A stretch of DNA of 64,000 bases from Secundilactobacillus pentosiphilus (GCF_002217985.1 NZ_BCMI01000007.1:47552-111551), one strand, 5' to 3'; counted from the first letter of the stretch, positions 42,708-52,505 are shown. Program-made: numbers and translations. The notes: generated by a model from the sequence alone, not told the origin.

Positions 42708-43256
42708 TCATTTTAGCTGAACAAGACCCTCAATAACTTCAACCAGAAAGGCTTTCATTCTCAACCGATCACGTTGATTAGACAAATCAGCCTGCGCTAA
42801 AACACCCAGCGTCCCCTCCAGCAAAAAAGCACTTGCCAAAATGGGGTCGTGGAGCTGACGAATCTTAGTAAAAGCTGCTGGGGTCGCCTTGTTTTCTTCG
42901 GAAATATGAGTCAACAGCCAGTTTCGTACGAGTTGCTGGTTTTCAGCGTAGTGACGATTGTTTGGATCAACTCTCACATGAGATAGTACATCATAATTAT
43001 TCATAAAAAAGTCAGCAATATCGGCTGCTGTATGCTCTTCCTTACCATCATTTCGCCAATCTTCCAGTAACTTATCAAGAACGGCCTGAGTCACGTCAAT
43101 TTTGTCGTGAAAATAACGATAAAAAGTACTGCGCTTAATAAATGCTGCTTCGCAAATCTGAGTAACTTCAATGTTTTCAATCCGGTGAGTTTTTAATAAG
43201 GTCAGCATTGCCATCGTTATTTGATTCCGCGTACGCAAGCGTGCATATGAGACCAT
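42708..43256 (-). CDS. TetR/AcrR family regulator
   Basis: 182 residues. The N-terminal helix-turn-helix is IEVTQICEAAFIKRSTFYRYFHDKIDV; the C-terminal helical domain resembles the TetR_C groups seen beside efflux or surface genes. GGGGG precedes the ATG. It diverges from uppP across about 300 bases of AT-rich DNA in which I see no other feature. Confidence 0.85.
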   Translation of the reverse strand: MVSYARLRTRNQITMAMLTLLKTHRIENIEVTQICEAAFIKRSTFYRYFHDKIDVTQAVLDKLLEDWRNDGKEEHTAADIADFFMNNYDVLSHVRVDPNNRHYAENQQLVRNWLLTHISEENKATPAAFTKIRQLHDPILASAFLLEGTLGVLAQADLSNQRDRLRMKAFLVEVIEGLVQLK

Positions 43257-43553
43257 TATTGAACCCCCTCTTAGGTAGATAAATCCTGAGACTTTGTTAT
43301 TTAAATTTTATAACAAGCTATGTACAACTGTAAACGTAAATGCTCCTTAAATCACCACTATATTAGAACATATGCAACCATATGGCGCCAAATAAAACAT
43401 CAGATAGATTATGTCCTTTTTATTAAAAAATATAAACAAGGTCAACATAGGTTTCTATGATGTTTACACAACCTTTACTTTTTCTCAACAGTGTCTTTAC
43501 AGCAACCCCTTAAACTAAGTAAGAACCAAAAGTCATAGCGGGGGGCAATCATC

Positions 43554-44381
43554 GTGATTGAAATTATCAAGGCCATTATTCTAGGAATCATTGAAGGTGT
43601 TACGGAATTTTTGCCAATCAGTTCTACTGGACACCTATACTTAGCCAACGAATTTGTCAAACTCACCGAATCTACTGCGTTTATTAACATGTTTATGGTT
43701 GTGATACAATTCGGGGCCATTATGGCAGTTATTGTCCTGTATTTCAACAAATTGAACCCGTGGACGCCCAATAAAAGCCAGTTAGAACGACACCAAACTT
43801 GGACGTTGTGGGGAAAGGTTATCCTAGCGGTGATGCCGTCCGTTATGCTTGGCCTGCCGTTGAATGACTGGATGGATGCCCACTTAACCAGTTGGCAGGT
43901 GATTTCAGCTACGCTGATCATCTACGGCATCCTCTTTATTTTGATTGAAAACTTTAATCGTCACCGGTCACCGCGTTTTTCGGACTTAAATCAGCTGCCC
44001 GTTAAAGTCGCAGTTTTAATCGGCTTCTGCCAAATCCTTTCACTAGTTCCCGGAACCTCTCGCTCCGGCGCTACCATCTTGGGTGCCATCCTAGTAGGTA
44101 CGTCGAGATACGTGGCAACGGAATTCTCGTTTTTTCTTGCCATCCCCACGATGTTTGGCGCTTCCCTGCTCAAAATTGCCAAGTATCTGCTTCATGGCAA
44201 CACTTTTACGACACTGCAATCAGTTGTCCTGCTGACAGGCGTACTGGTTTCTTTTGCCGTCGCCTATCTGTCCATCAGATTCCTGCTGAATTACATCAAG
44301 CAAAATAACTTTAAAGTCTTTGGCTGGTACCGGATCGTCTTGGGTATCATCGTAGTAGCCTACTTTAGCACCATCCATTAA
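43554..44381 (+). CDS. uppP: Undecaprenyl-diphosphatase (UppP/BacA)
   Basis: 275 residues, about eight membrane segments. [14 protein letters not shown] (14-27) and [10 protein letters not shown] (about 171-180) are the two catalytic motifs. It recycles the undecaprenyl carrier of cell wall synthesis and gives bacitracin tolerance. The start is a GTG with GGGGGC upstream. Confidence 0.93.
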   Translation: MIEIIKAIILGIIEGVTEFLPISSTGHLYLANEFVKLTESTAFINMFMVVIQFGAIMAVIVLYFNKLNPWTPNKSQLERHQTWTLWGKVILAVMPSVMLGLPLNDWMDAHLTSWQVISATLIIYGILFILIENFNRHRSPRFSDLNQLPVKVAVLIGFCQILSLVPGTSRSGATILGAILVGTSRYVATEFSFFLAIPTMFGASLLKIAKYLLHGNTFTTLQSVVLLTGVLVSFAVAYLSIRFLLNYIKQNNFKVFGWYRIVLGIIVVAYFSTIH

Positions 44382-44468
44382 GCTTTTAAAATTGTAAAAT
44401 TAAAACGTGCACAATTGATTTTACTGGCCTATCAGCGTAAACTGCTAGCTAAAAGGAAGTGTTGTTAG

Positions 44469-44864
44469 ATGAACGAAATTACAATTACGCCAGCTGTGGT
44501 TGACGTTTTAAAACAAAAACAGGTGGCTGATAAAACACTGCTGTTGATCACCGATGATGCCGGTGGTAAGTATTCCCTTCAAGGCGGTGCCTGCAGCATT
44601 GGCACCAAGTTCACCATCGTGGTTTTAGACCAACCCGATGAGGAATACAACGTGAGGCTCAAGAACAATGCCGGCCTATCACTTTACACCTCTGATTACG
44701 ACGTTTACTTTCTTGGCCAAGGTCTAAAACTGGATTACCAAAAGGCCATGATCAATCTCACTAACAACGGTCAGTTGCTGGATAATAACGTTCTAGTGGC
44801 CGAGGGTAAAACTATTTTGGCTGCTTTTAAACAGGGCATCTTTGCCAATATTGGTAACTGCTAA
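44469..44864 (+). CDS. HesB/IscA-like Fe-S biogenesis domain protein
   Basis: 131 residues of the Fe-S_biosyn family. It keeps a GACSIG segment near residue 38 but lacks the C-terminal CGCG-type cysteine pair of true IscA carriers (a single cysteine ends the protein). Function in lactobacilli is not known. The ATG follows AAGGAAG. It is probably cotranscribed with uppP or from its own promoter in the 87-base gap. Confidence 0.7.
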   Translation: MNEITITPAVVDVLKQKQVADKTLLLITDDAGGKYSLQGGACSIGTKFTIVVLDQPDEEYNVRLKNNAGLSLYTSDYDVYFLGQGLKLDYQKAMINLTNNGQLLDNNVLVAEGKTILAAFKQGIFANIGNC

Positions 44865-44878
44865 ATCGACACCGAACA

Positions 44879-44926
44879 AAAGAGCTCTCAAAACGGGGTG
44901 AACACCCCGCTTTGAGAGCTTTTTGC
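44879..44926. terminator. Terminator between HesB-like and patB genes
   Basis: A very long stem: AAAGAGCTCTCAAA-CGGGGTG pairs with CACCCCG-TTTGAGAGCTTTTT around AA. It serves both convergent genes. Confidence 0.9.
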
Positions 44927-46087
44927 TTATTTAACCGCTGCAATCCCTTGTTTCAAACGCTCCAACCCATCCAAAACGCGTTCTTTAGGACAGGCAACAT
45001 TCATTCTTAAGAAATCCCGGCCATTGCCACCGTAAACCGACCCTGCAGACAGGTACAGCCCAGTTTGATCACGAATAAACTGTTCCAGCTTATCTGACGG
45101 CATACCAACTTTGCTAGTATCCAGCCAGACCAGATAAGTGGCATCACCCGCGATTGCTTTTACACCGGGCACATTCTTGGCAACAAAGTCGGCAACGGTC
45201 TGTTTGTTGTCTTCAATGTAAGCGCGCAGGTCATGAACCCACTGATGCCCCTTAGTATAGGCCGCAATCGTGGCCGGGATCGCAAATGAATTGGGTTCAG
45301 CTAATTCATCCGAGTTGAGACCGCGATTAACGATTGCCCGCAACCCTTCGTTAGGTACGATTACCGTAGCCGCGTGCAGCGCTGCCACGTTGAACGTTTT
45401 GCTGGGTGCTACCGCGACCACACAATTCTGCTCGTTAGTTTTGTTGACAGAAGCAAACGGGATATAGCCCTTGCCGGGTGCCGTAATATCACTATGAATT
45501 TCATCCGACAATACCACCACATGGTGCTTAGCAGCCAGTTCGCCAATGCGCGCTAACGTTTCCGCTGACCAGATGATGCCAACTGGGTTATGCGGGTTAC
45601 ATAAAATCATCAAAGTCGTCAACGGTTCCGCCATTTTAGCTTCCAGGTCATCCCAATCGATGTGGTAAGTCCCCTGGTCATCGAAAACCAGGTCGCTTGA
45701 AAGGACGTGACGCCCGTTATTGAGAATCGAATTATAGAAAATGTTGTAAACCGGCGCTTGAATCAGCACGTTATCACCAACGTTCGTTAGCCGTCTGACT
45801 GACGAAGAGATCGTGGGTACAACACCGGTTGAAAAAATCATCCACGCCGTTTCTGAGCGCCAGCTATGCTCGCTTTCAAACCAGCCTTGAACCGCGTCAA
45901 AGTACGCTTGCGGTACCTCCTCATACCCAAAAATACCGCTTTTAGCCCGTTCTTGAATGGCTTCGGTAATCGCGGGCAAAGTGCGAAAATCCATGTCCGC
46001 TACCCACATTGGCAGTTCGTTATCCTTAACGTCCCACTTCATCGAGTTGGTGTGCCGCCGGTCAATTAGTTCTGAAAAATCCGTCAT
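44927..46087 (-). CDS. patB: PatB/MalY-type aminotransferase, cystathionine beta-lyase
   Basis: 386 residues, fold-type I PLP enzyme. WDVKDNELPMWVADMDF at the start and the PLP lysine in VAPSKTFNVAALHAA near residue 236 are typical. Members cleave cystathionine or cysteine (C-S lyase) to pyruvate, ammonia and a thiol, or act as aminotransferases. The start overlaps the stop of the DUF3737 gene as ATGA, so they are coupled. Confidence 0.88.
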   Translation of the reverse strand: MTDFSELIDRRHTNSMKWDVKDNELPMWVADMDFRTLPAITEAIQERAKSGIFGYEEVPQAYFDAVQGWFESEHSWRSETAWMIFSTGVVPTISSSVRRLTNVGDNVLIQAPVYNIFYNSILNNGRHVLSSDLVFDDQGTYHIDWDDLEAKMAEPLTTLMILCNPHNPVGIIWSAETLARIGELAAKHHVVVLSDEIHSDITAPGKGYIPFASVNKTNEQNCVVAVAPSKTFNVAALHAATVIVPNEGLRAIVNRGLNSDELAEPNSFAIPATIAAYTKGHQWVHDLRAYIEDNKQTVADFVAKNVPGVKAIAGDATYLVWLDTSKVGMPSDKLEQFIRDQTGLYLSAGSVYGGNGRDFLRMNVACPKERVLDGLERLKQGIAAVK

Positions 46088-46935
46088 GCCGTCTGTCTCC
46101 TTACGTTTATTTTCACCGCTGACTTATCGATATCCGGATCATCGATGATCACTTCACCGATGGCGGGCGCGCTGATCACACCGTTAATGGGGTTCTTCAC
46201 GCTGTCAATGGTGGTATTGATATCAGCATTCACGTCAGTGCAATATTCAAATGCTAAGTCGGTGTTGACTAATGAACAGTTCTCCAAAGTCAAATCATCC
46301 ACGTAGCAAAGTCCCTGATCACTTTCGATCCAGCAGTTCACAAAGCGGATATGCTTCGAATTCCAGGCCAGGTACTCACCAACCAAGGTCGAATCATAAA
46401 CCGTAACGTTCTCACAGTTCCAAAAGGCATCGTGCGTTTCAAACTTAGAGTTGTGAACTTCGATGTTCTTGCTGCCGTCAAACGCGTAATTACCGCTTAA
46501 CTTCAGATGATCAACGACAACGTTCTCGCAGTTTTTACCGAAGTAATCACCCCTGGCCGTGATGTGATCCAACTTAATATCGTTGCACCACCACAGCGTT
46601 TCAGCAGCGTTACTCATGGTAATGTTGGTTAGTTCAGAATGGCTAATGTGACGGAACGTCTTGGTTGCTTCGATCATCACATCGTCCATCTTCAGGTTCT
46701 TGGTGTACCAGATTCCCGCGTGAGCTTCCAGCTTCAAGGTACTCCGTGACACTTGGACATCGTTGGAATACCACAGCGGATATTTCCATTTAAAAATATT
46801 ATGTTCAATGTTTAAGTTCTTGCTGTGTTTTAACGGTGACTCGCCGTTTTGAAACGTACTATTTTTGATGTTGAGGTCGTGAGCTTTAAATAACGCTCGT
46901 TCGCCTTCAAAGACTTTTTGATTAATTTCCTTCAC
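46084..46935 (-). CDS. DUF3737 family protein (beta-helix)
   Basis: About 283 residues of DUF3737, which looks like a right-handed beta helix built of repeats of about 20 residues with alternating hydrophobic positions (LNIKNSTFQNGESPLKHSKN, and so on). Function unknown; common in Firmicutes next to aminotransferase genes. The likely start is GTG at 46935, 7 to 8 bases after AAGGGA; a TTG at 46953 opens a longer frame without a binding site. Confidence 0.85.
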   Translation of the reverse strand: MKEINQKVFEGERALFKAHDLNIKNSTFQNGESPLKHSKNLNIEHNIFKWKYPLWYSNDVQVSRSTLKLEAHAGIWYTKNLKMDDVMIEATKTFRHISHSELTNITMSNAAETLWWCNDIKLDHITARGDYFGKNCENVVVDHLKLSGNYAFDGSKNIEVHNSKFETHDAFWNCENVTVYDSTLVGEYLAWNSKHIRFVNCWIESDQGLCYVDDLTLENCSLVNTDLAFEYCTDVNADINTTIDSVKNPINGVISAPAIGEVIIDDPDIDKSAVKINVRRQTA

Positions 46936-47107
46936 AATAAGTTCCCTTCCCAATTCACGTTGTATAGTTATATTTTAGTTTTAATGCTCAGCGTTGTCTA
47001 ACAAACATCACTGTGAAACAGTCAAATAATGATATCTTAATCATACAACCTTAACGTCATATTCAGGAAATAAAAGCTTCAACTGTTTTGAAAATTAGTA
47101 ATCATTC

Positions 47108-47262
47108 CGCTCCGTGAGACCGGCAACTCGTCGTGGGGTCGCTCCGAAGCTAACTTTCTCCCGATAGTCGAAAGTGGATCTTCTCCGACGACCATAGCAC
47201 TAAGGTACCCCAAAACGGTACCTAAGTGCTATTCGCACCACGATTTGCCAGTCTCACTCCGC
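47108..47262. repeat. Family B branched repeat, copy B1
   Basis: Outer arms GTGAGACCGGCAACTCG and CGATTTGCCAGTCTCAC pair; inside, ATAGCACT-AGGTACC pairs with GGTACCT-AGTGCTAT (47195-47232), and a second arm carries GGGGTCGCTCCGAAGCTA and GGATCTTCTCCGACGACC. The latter two blocks recur in B2. The rest of the 46936-47393 gap has no gene that I can see. Confidence 0.7.
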
Positions 47263-47393
47263 TGCATTTACTGAGTGCATATCGACTACGTTACTGTTTG
47301 GTTGCTGACGCAAATGATTTTAAATCAATAAATACCCTATGACGGTTTAACACATGGTTAAGCCATCACAGGGTATATGCCAATAATCAGGGG

Positions 47394-48224
47394 TTATTTA
47401 TTTGGTGTCAACCGGCTCACAATCAAACTCATGCCCTCGTGAAAGACACTGGGGTGATTGCGTGCGAACCGTGCCAGCATCCTGTCCGTGAGGCCAAAGT
47501 AATACCGCCGCTTAGGATGCCGTTACGTGGCTGCCCGGTAGAAGACTTTCGCCAAATCTTCGGCGCTTGCTTCAGTGGTTTTCAGCATGCCGCTTAACAA
47601 TTTCTGCGTCCCTTCAGCTAATGGTGTATACGGTGAATCCGGTTTAAGATTATGGATCGCGTTATCCATGGCGATATCCAGCCAAGACGATTGGGTGCCG
47701 CCGGGTTCAATGATGATCGAACGGAGGCCAAATTGCCGAATTTCAGTGTCCAGCACGTCGGACCAAACGTTTAAGCCGCGCTTAGTCACGTAGTACCAGC
47801 CACCAAGCGGTGAGTAGACATCGCCACCGATGGAAGAGTTGTTGATGATCCGGCCGGACCTTTGCTGACGCATTTGCGGCAGCACTAACTTGGTTAATTC
47901 AGAAGCACCCACGAGGTTAGTTTCCAGCTGTTTGTGAATCTTATCCAAACTGACTTCTTCGATTGGTCCGTATTCACCGTAACCGGCATTGTTTAACAAG
48001 ACGTCCACGCGCAGACCATCGCCTAAGGCCTCCTTGACAAACTGGAGCCGGGAATCCACATCCGTCACGTCTAAGTGCAACGGATGAATCCGTGCACCCG
48101 TGGGAATCTTTTCGACACGCCGCGCGCCCGCATAGACTTCCCAGCCGTGTTGCGCAAATAATTGCGTTGCAGCGTAACCCATTCCGCTCGAAGCCCCAGT
48201 AATTAAAATTACTCGTTTTGCCAT
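47394..48224 (-). pseudogene. Short-chain dehydrogenase interrupted by an in-frame stop
   Basis: The open part is 233 residues with a full SDR core: GASSGMG, NNAGYGEYG, SSIGG and YYVTKRG. It ends at TAA (47523). The same frame then continues for 41 codons, starting RHPKRRYYFGLTDRMLAR and ending LIVSRLTPNK, then TAA at 47394. That tail fits the C-terminus seen in related SDRs, so the TAA looks like a nonsense mutation (or a read error). The truncated protein keeps the catalytic Tyr and Lys and might still work. GGAG-like AAAGGAG precedes the ATG. Confidence 0.7.
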
Positions 48225-48433
48225 TTTTTAACACTCCTTTTTAGCACATTTTGCTTCATTGTTAAGCTCACTTTAAAGCGGGACAGCTGTGATTACAAGC
48301 AAAGAGGTGCCTTCTAAGATTCGCAGTAAAGGCACTACCTTCACCGACTTTTAATATTTTTCGTAGCTGGTTTTTCTTCTACTTATGTCGTAATCCTGGT
48401 ATCATGCGGTTTCAAAAAAATCTGAGAACCCGG

Positions 48434-48461
48434 TTTACAAATTATGAAAAGATGGTAAGAT
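48434..48461 (+). promoter_or_regulatory. Promoter of the T-box-asnA transcript
   Basis: TTTACA at 48434-48439 and TAAGAT at 48456-48461, 16 bases apart, just before the T-box leader. 48225-48433 shows no other gene. Confidence 0.6.
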
Positions 48462-48479
48462 ACTTATTAAAGATTAAAA

Positions 48480-48751
48480 GACGTAGGGAAGACAAGTAAG
48501 TCTAGTCGAACTGTCAGTGAGTTGGGAAACGGTGTGAACCCAATCAGTAATCGGCTTTACCGAACAACACTTTCTTAGTCGCGGGCTGAACTACTTAGCA
48601 GTAAGCTTCGCCGTTACCGAAACGTTACCATCGGAGCGTATGTTAGTACGCGTATTGAGGTGGCTTATCTATGGATAGGCAACTTGGGTGGTACCGCGAA
48701 ATGAAGTCTTTCGTCCCTTGGTTTAGGGATAAAAGGCTTCTTTTTTTATCC
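48480..48751 (+). ncRNA. T-box leader of asnA, asparagine specifier predicted
   Basis: Contains CAAGTAAGT of the specifier loop, the apical GAGTTGGGAAACGGTGTGAACCC, the specifier AAC at 48566-48568 followed by A, the T-box CTTGGGTGGTACCGCGAA (48687-48703) and a terminator (GAAG-CTTTCGTCCCT with AGGGATAAAAGGCTTC, then seven Ts) ending near 48750. It senses tRNA-Asn charging. Confidence 0.92.
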
Positions 48752-48778
48752 CAAATCTATTATGGAGGAGCGAGTATT

Positions 48779-49786
48779 TTGCAATTAATTATTCCAAAGT
48801 CTTACGAACCGAAGTTGTCTGTGCGTGAAACGCAAACGGCCATCCGTTACATCCGGGAAACGTTTCAGGATGAGTTACGTAAGGAATTAAACCTATCACG
48901 GGTTTCAACCCCAATGTTTGTCGAAAAGAAAACCGGTCTAAACGATAACTTGAGCGGTGTTGAAACACCCGTTTCATTTACCATGAAGGACATGGGCGAC
49001 TCCACGGTTGAAATCGTCCACTCGTTAGCTAAATGGAAGCGGGTTGCCTTAAAACGTTACGGCTTCAAGCTTCACGAAGGCCTTTATACCAACATGAACG
49101 CCATCCGGAAAGACGAAGATCTGGACAACTTCCACTCCGCTTACGTTGACCAGTGGGACTGGGAAAAAGTCATCACTAAAGATGAACGCACGGTCGAAAC
49201 GCTGAAAAAAACGGTGCGTCAAATCTTCAAAGTCATCAAACACATGGAACACGAAGTTTGGTACAAGTTCCCACAATCCGTTTATCATTTACCTGATGAG
49301 ATTCACTTTGTTACGACCCAGGAGCTTGAAGACCGCTGGCCGGACAAGACCCCTATGGAACGTGAAGATCTGATTGCTAAAGAACTTCGTTGCGTCTTCA
49401 TCATGAAGATCGGCGGTGCTTTGAAGAGCGGCAAAAAACATGATGGCCGGGCTCCTGACTATGATGACTGGCAGTTAAACGGTGATATCATTTTCTGGTA
49501 TGAACCGTTAGACCGTAAAATTGAAATCTCCAGCATGGGTATCCGGGTCGATGCTGAATCCATGAAGAAACAGTTGAAGATTGCCGGTGCCGAAGACCGT
49601 TTAAGCTTGCCTTATCACAAGATGGTCTTAAATGAAGAAGTCCCATACACGATCGGTGGCGGGATTGGCCAATCGCGGCTGTGCATGCTGCTGTTGGGTA
49701 AGGCTCACGTTGGTGAAGTGCAGGCATCCCTCTGGCCTCAAGAAATGATTGATAAGTGTGAAGAAGCCGGAATACATTTGTTATAG
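48779..49786 (+). CDS. asnA: Aspartate--ammonia ligase (asparagine synthetase A)
   Basis: 335 residues. Makes asparagine from aspartate, ammonia and ATP. Class II synthetase-like fold; [36 protein letters not shown] and [14 protein letters not shown] are family blocks. The start is a TTG, 8 bases after GGAGGAG; the longer frame from 48671 runs through the T-box and is not real. Its TAG stop is the first part of repeat A4. Confidence 0.95.
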   Translation: MQLIIPKSYEPKLSVRETQTAIRYIRETFQDELRKELNLSRVSTPMFVEKKTGLNDNLSGVETPVSFTMKDMGDSTVEIVHSLAKWKRVALKRYGFKLHEGLYTNMNAIRKDEDLDNFHSAYVDQWDWEKVITKDERTVETLKKTVRQIFKVIKHMEHEVWYKFPQSVYHLPDEIHFVTTQELEDRWPDKTPMEREDLIAKELRCVFIMKIGGALKSGKKHDGRAPDYDDWQLNGDIIFWYEPLDRKIEISSMGIRVDAESMKKQLKIAGAEDRLSLPYHKMVLNEEVPYTIGGGIGQSRLCMLLLGKAHVGEVQASLWPQEMIDKCEEAGIHLL

Positions 49787-49902
49787 AGTGTGGAAGCAAG
49801 CGGTTAGAGACTGGAGCCTAAGGCGCTTTTGACAAAAATCCCGGTCTTGGATTTATGTCGGAAGTGACTTAGGTGCAGCTCTCTGCTTGCTGGAGCACGT
49901 TT
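49787..49902 (+). repeat. Family A long hairpin repeat, copy A4
   Basis: Begins at the asnA stop (TAG AGTGTGGAAGCAAGC). AGCAAGC/GCTTGCT, GAGACTG/CAGCTCTC, GCCTAAG/CTTAGGTGC and AAAATCC/GGATTT pair, and it ends GGAGCACGTTTCAGCCATATAAAA, close to the end of A1 and A2. Confidence 0.75.
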
Positions 49903-49928
49903 CAGCCATATAAAATCAAAACAGTGTC

Positions 49929-49977
49929 AGCAAAAAGTACCCTCAAAGTCAATTTCTGCTTTGAGGGTATCTTTTTA
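49929..49977 (+). terminator. Terminator after asnA
   Basis: AAAGTACCCTCAAAG pairs with CTTTGAGGGTA-CTTTTT around a 10-base loop. Confidence 0.85.
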
Positions 49978-49992
49978 TCTAGTTCTGGATAT

Positions 49993-50139
49993 CCCGTTCC
50001 GCCAAACCAATTCCTCGAAGTGGGGTCGCTCCGAAGCTAGCACCTGCGCTGCGCTCGGGGCGGATCTTCTCCGTCTCCCGTAGTCGTAACCGAGTAAAGA
50101 ACACTCGCACCACGAGAAATTAGTTTGCCTCCACTCCCC
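49993..50139. repeat. Family B branched repeat, copy B2
   Basis: Outer arms GCCAAACCAATTCCTCGAAGTGG and CACCACGAGAAATTAGTTTGCC pair. Inside are GTGGGGTCGCTCCGAAGCTAG and CGGATCTTCTCCG, nearly identical to B1, and a small CGAGTaaagaACACTCG hairpin. 50140-50280 is otherwise plain intergenic DNA. Confidence 0.7.
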
Positions 50140-50280
50140 TAGCTACTATTTTCTTACAAGTCCTGATTTAAAAGCTTGCAGCGCCAACTAAAGACCCCGA
50201 AATGACAACTGTTTGTCCGTAAAATGTAAAATTTACCCCCGTTTTCACATGATATAATGTAGGCAAAGAGGTGAAAAAGC

Positions 50281-51159
50281 ATGTCCATATCCAAAACGAC
50301 GATCGTACTGGCAATTGCAGCGCTGGGCGCCTTTGGTACCAGCCAATGTGTACAAGGAAAAGCGGTCAGTCATCCGCATCGAACGGTGGTCAATCCGGAT
50401 ACATATGGAAACAATGACGGCGGTTTTGCCACCAACTGGTACCGGCTGAAGCACGCAACCAACGTGACGGTCACCTATTCGTCTACCGCTAATTCCAACG
50501 CGGTCAGAAAGCACTTGGAATTACCCAAGGGAACGATTATCGGTGCGCAGCGTTACCACCAGCAAGTGGCACCTAAAAACGTTGCCTACACCTCCGGCTA
50601 TATGACTCCTAATCTCAGCTATCATTTAAAATCACCTTTAGTTAATTCAAAAGTCTATGGTTTCGGGGCCGTTTCGTTTAAATTACCAGCCAAAGAAGTG
50701 CAGCAAATCGTCCGGCCCGCTTATGGGCTGCCTTACGGGAGCGGGACTTTATATGCTGGCGGCGTGGGTGCCATCAAGAGCCTCAACCGCAACGTGGATG
50801 CCATTAAGATATCATCTGACGGCTACATTGAAACTTATCGTAATCACCCTAAAAAGTACCCGTCATTTCTGGGAACACTGGAGAGCCACTATCAATCCAA
50901 GCCGAATGATTCGCAGCGAATCATTTTGTCAGACAAAACTGGCGACACGGTTCACCTGTACTACGCGCACCACTTAGCTGGTGTCAATGATAAACGGGTG
51001 CACCACTCCGGTGACAAGCAGTATCGGCTGACCATTACCAACCGGCACACACCTTATCAATACAACGATTCGGCCTACTCAAGCGGCAAGACGATCGCCA
51101 GCATCTATTCCGTAGGTGGCAGCAACTACTTTACCATTATCGGTTCTGGACGGGAATAA
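50281..51159 (+). CDS. Secreted hypothetical protein, 292 residues
   Basis: A signal peptide (hydrophobic core TTIVLAIAALGAFG, cleavage near GKA at about residue 30) and a soluble beta-rich domain full of Tyr, His and Ser. No catalytic motif is recognised. This resembles the extracellular proteins of unknown function common in lactobacilli. AAAGAGGTG precedes the ATG. Confidence 0.7.
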   Translation: MSISKTTIVLAIAALGAFGTSQCVQGKAVSHPHRTVVNPDTYGNNDGGFATNWYRLKHATNVTVTYSSTANSNAVRKHLELPKGTIIGAQRYHQQVAPKNVAYTSGYMTPNLSYHLKSPLVNSKVYGFGAVSFKLPAKEVQQIVRPAYGLPYGSGTLYAGGVGAIKSLNRNVDAIKISSDGYIETYRNHPKKYPSFLGTLESHYQSKPNDSQRIILSDKTGDTVHLYYAHHLAGVNDKRVHHSGDKQYRLTITNRHTPYQYNDSAYSSGKTIASIYSVGGSNYFTIIGSGRE

Positions 51160-51179
51160 CTCAGAATAATCACGTTAAC

Positions 51180-51228
51180 TAAAATAGCGTCTGATATCAG
51201 TCCATCAACTGGTATCAGACGCTATTTT
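51180..51228. terminator. Terminator between secreted protein and arsC-like genes
   Basis: AAAATAGCGTCTGATA-CAGT pairs with ACTG-TATCAGACGCTATTTT; a near-perfect 20-bp stem. Confidence 0.9.
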
Positions 51229-51638
51229 CATTTAAATAATTCACTATTCTCGATCTGGTGATAAATCTCATCCCGTACTTTCCGAAACGCCCGGAGCTTA
51301 TCGGCATCACTGCCGGTAGCCTGTGCCGGATCCGGTAACGGCCAATGAACACGCTGAACCTGCGGCGGTGTCACCGGGCATCTATCACGGGCATCCCCGC
51401 ACAGCGTTACCACGACATCGCAGCTATTCAGGTAGTCAGGGTCAATGAGTTTAGACGACTGCTTCGAAATATCGATACCGACCTCGCCCATCACCTGAAC
51501 TGCCATGGGGTTCAGCCCGTGGGTTTCAACGCCCGCGCTTTGAACTTCCCACTGAGAGCCAAGTAACGTTCGCGCAAAACCCTCCGCCATCTGGCTGCGA
51601 CAGGAATTGCCGGTACAAAGAAAGTAAACTCGTTTCAT
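51228..51638 (-). CDS. arsC: Arsenate reductase (thioredoxin-coupled ArsC)
   Basis: 136 residues from the ATG at 51638. [15 protein letters not shown] is the low-molecular-weight phosphatase loop with the nucleophile cysteine; [13 protein letters not shown] holds the two resolving cysteines of the Staphylococcus pI258-type enzyme. It reduces arsenate to arsenite. No other ars gene is present nearby, so export must be encoded elsewhere. A GTG three codons upstream is an alternative start. Confidence 0.9.
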   Translation of the reverse strand: MKRVYFLCTGNSCRSQMAEGFARTLLGSQWEVQSAGVETHGLNPMAVQVMGEVGIDISKQSSKLIDPDYLNSCDVVVTLCGDARDRCPVTPPQVQRVHWPLPDPAQATGSDADKLRAFRKVRDEIYHQIENSELFK

Positions 51639-51728
51639 TGATCTCACTACCCTACTGTTCTATCTTTCCACAGATTATACCGGGAATTTCGGCAGAGTGC
51701 TAGTCTTTATCCTTGGCTGATAAGTGTT

Positions 51729-51800
51729 GATCAAAATGCACCACTTAAAGATGTTGACGAAAACAGCGTTGGCATCATTCTTGCTAAACCAGCAAATTAG
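51729..51800 (+). pseudogene. 3-prime remnant of a secreted protein gene
   Basis: The frame DQNAPLKDVDENSVGIILAKPAN then TAG matches the last 23 residues (YQNAPLKDVDGYTVGLILAKPAN) of the secreted protein at 52850-53668, and the bases after the stop also match for about 20 positions. Nothing of the 5-prime part remains. It is a relic of a duplicated copy. Confidence 0.75.
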
Positions 51801-51817
51801 ATTATTTCGAATGATAA

Positions 51818-51855
51818 TAAAAAAGCGCTCTGGCATGACTGTCAGAACGTTTTTT
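51818..51855. terminator. Terminator after the 51858-52505 gene
   Basis: AAAAAACGTTCTGAC pairs with CAGAGCGCTTTTTT across a short loop, with A and T runs at both ends. Confidence 0.7.
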
Positions 51856-51857
51856 AC

Positions 51858-52505
51858 CTACTTCATATTCACATTAAATGCTTTCATTTGGTTACTATTG
51901 CAATACAACCGAGCAACAAGTGTTGTCTTTCCAAGCCGTGATGTTGGATGTTTTGAGTGAGCTAGCAATTGAAAGCCTTCAGACTTGCCAGGAGCCAAAC
52001 CAGCCTTGCTGAACAAAACGGGACTCTTGCTAGTACCTTTAGAGAAGTAAAAGTCATAGGTATCAGATATTACGGTTAAAATATTGTTCTGCGAATAAGT
52101 ATAGTCACCATCATCTCCATCCCCCTGATATTCGCGCCAATAAGCATTTTCTGGTGAGTTAGAATAGTTATATACCCGACCCGTTAACTTAACCCAAGTC
52201 TGATAACGGGACACCTTCGGCGATACATGGAAAACGTAAGCATGGTAAAAAACAACTTTCCCAATGCTATTTTTTGGAGCGGGTATGTTCGCCTTAATTC
52301 TAGGATCCACCCCACCAGTTAGCGTATTATAATAAGTCTTATTTAACGTATATTTTTGATAGCTAATCACTTTATGATGGTATGTTTTTGTCCCTTTGTT
52401 GCCAAAATAAGTAAATGAACTGGCTTGAGCATCAACCGTTGAAGCAGTTGCTAAGCCAAGTGTCATTGCAAACGCAGCAACACAGATTTTCAACCATTTT
52501 TTCAT
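51858..52505 (-). CDS. Secreted hypothetical protein, 215 residues
   Basis: A signal peptide (KKWLKICVAAFAMTLGLATASTVDAQA, cleavage near residue 28) and a Tyr- and Ser-rich soluble domain. Not recognised. It is divergent from another secreted protein gene at 52850 and may belong to the same surface protein group. AGGGGAAAT precedes the ATG. Confidence 0.7.
   Translation of the reverse strand: MKKWLKICVAAFAMTLGLATASTVDAQASSFTYFGNKGTKTYHHKVISYQKYTLNKTYYNTLTGGVDPRIKANIPAPKNSIGKVVFYHAYVFHVSPKVSRYQTWVKLTGRVYNYSNSPENAYWREYQGDGDDGDYTYSQNNILTVISDTYDFYFSKGTSKSPVLFSKAGLAPGKSEGFQLLAHSKHPTSRLGKTTLVARLYCNSNQMKAFNVNMK

Noticed and set aside
48671..48778. Longer N-terminus of AsnA starting at 48671
   Set aside because: It would translate through the T-box and its terminator; the TTG at 48779 has a strong RBS and gives the normal length.
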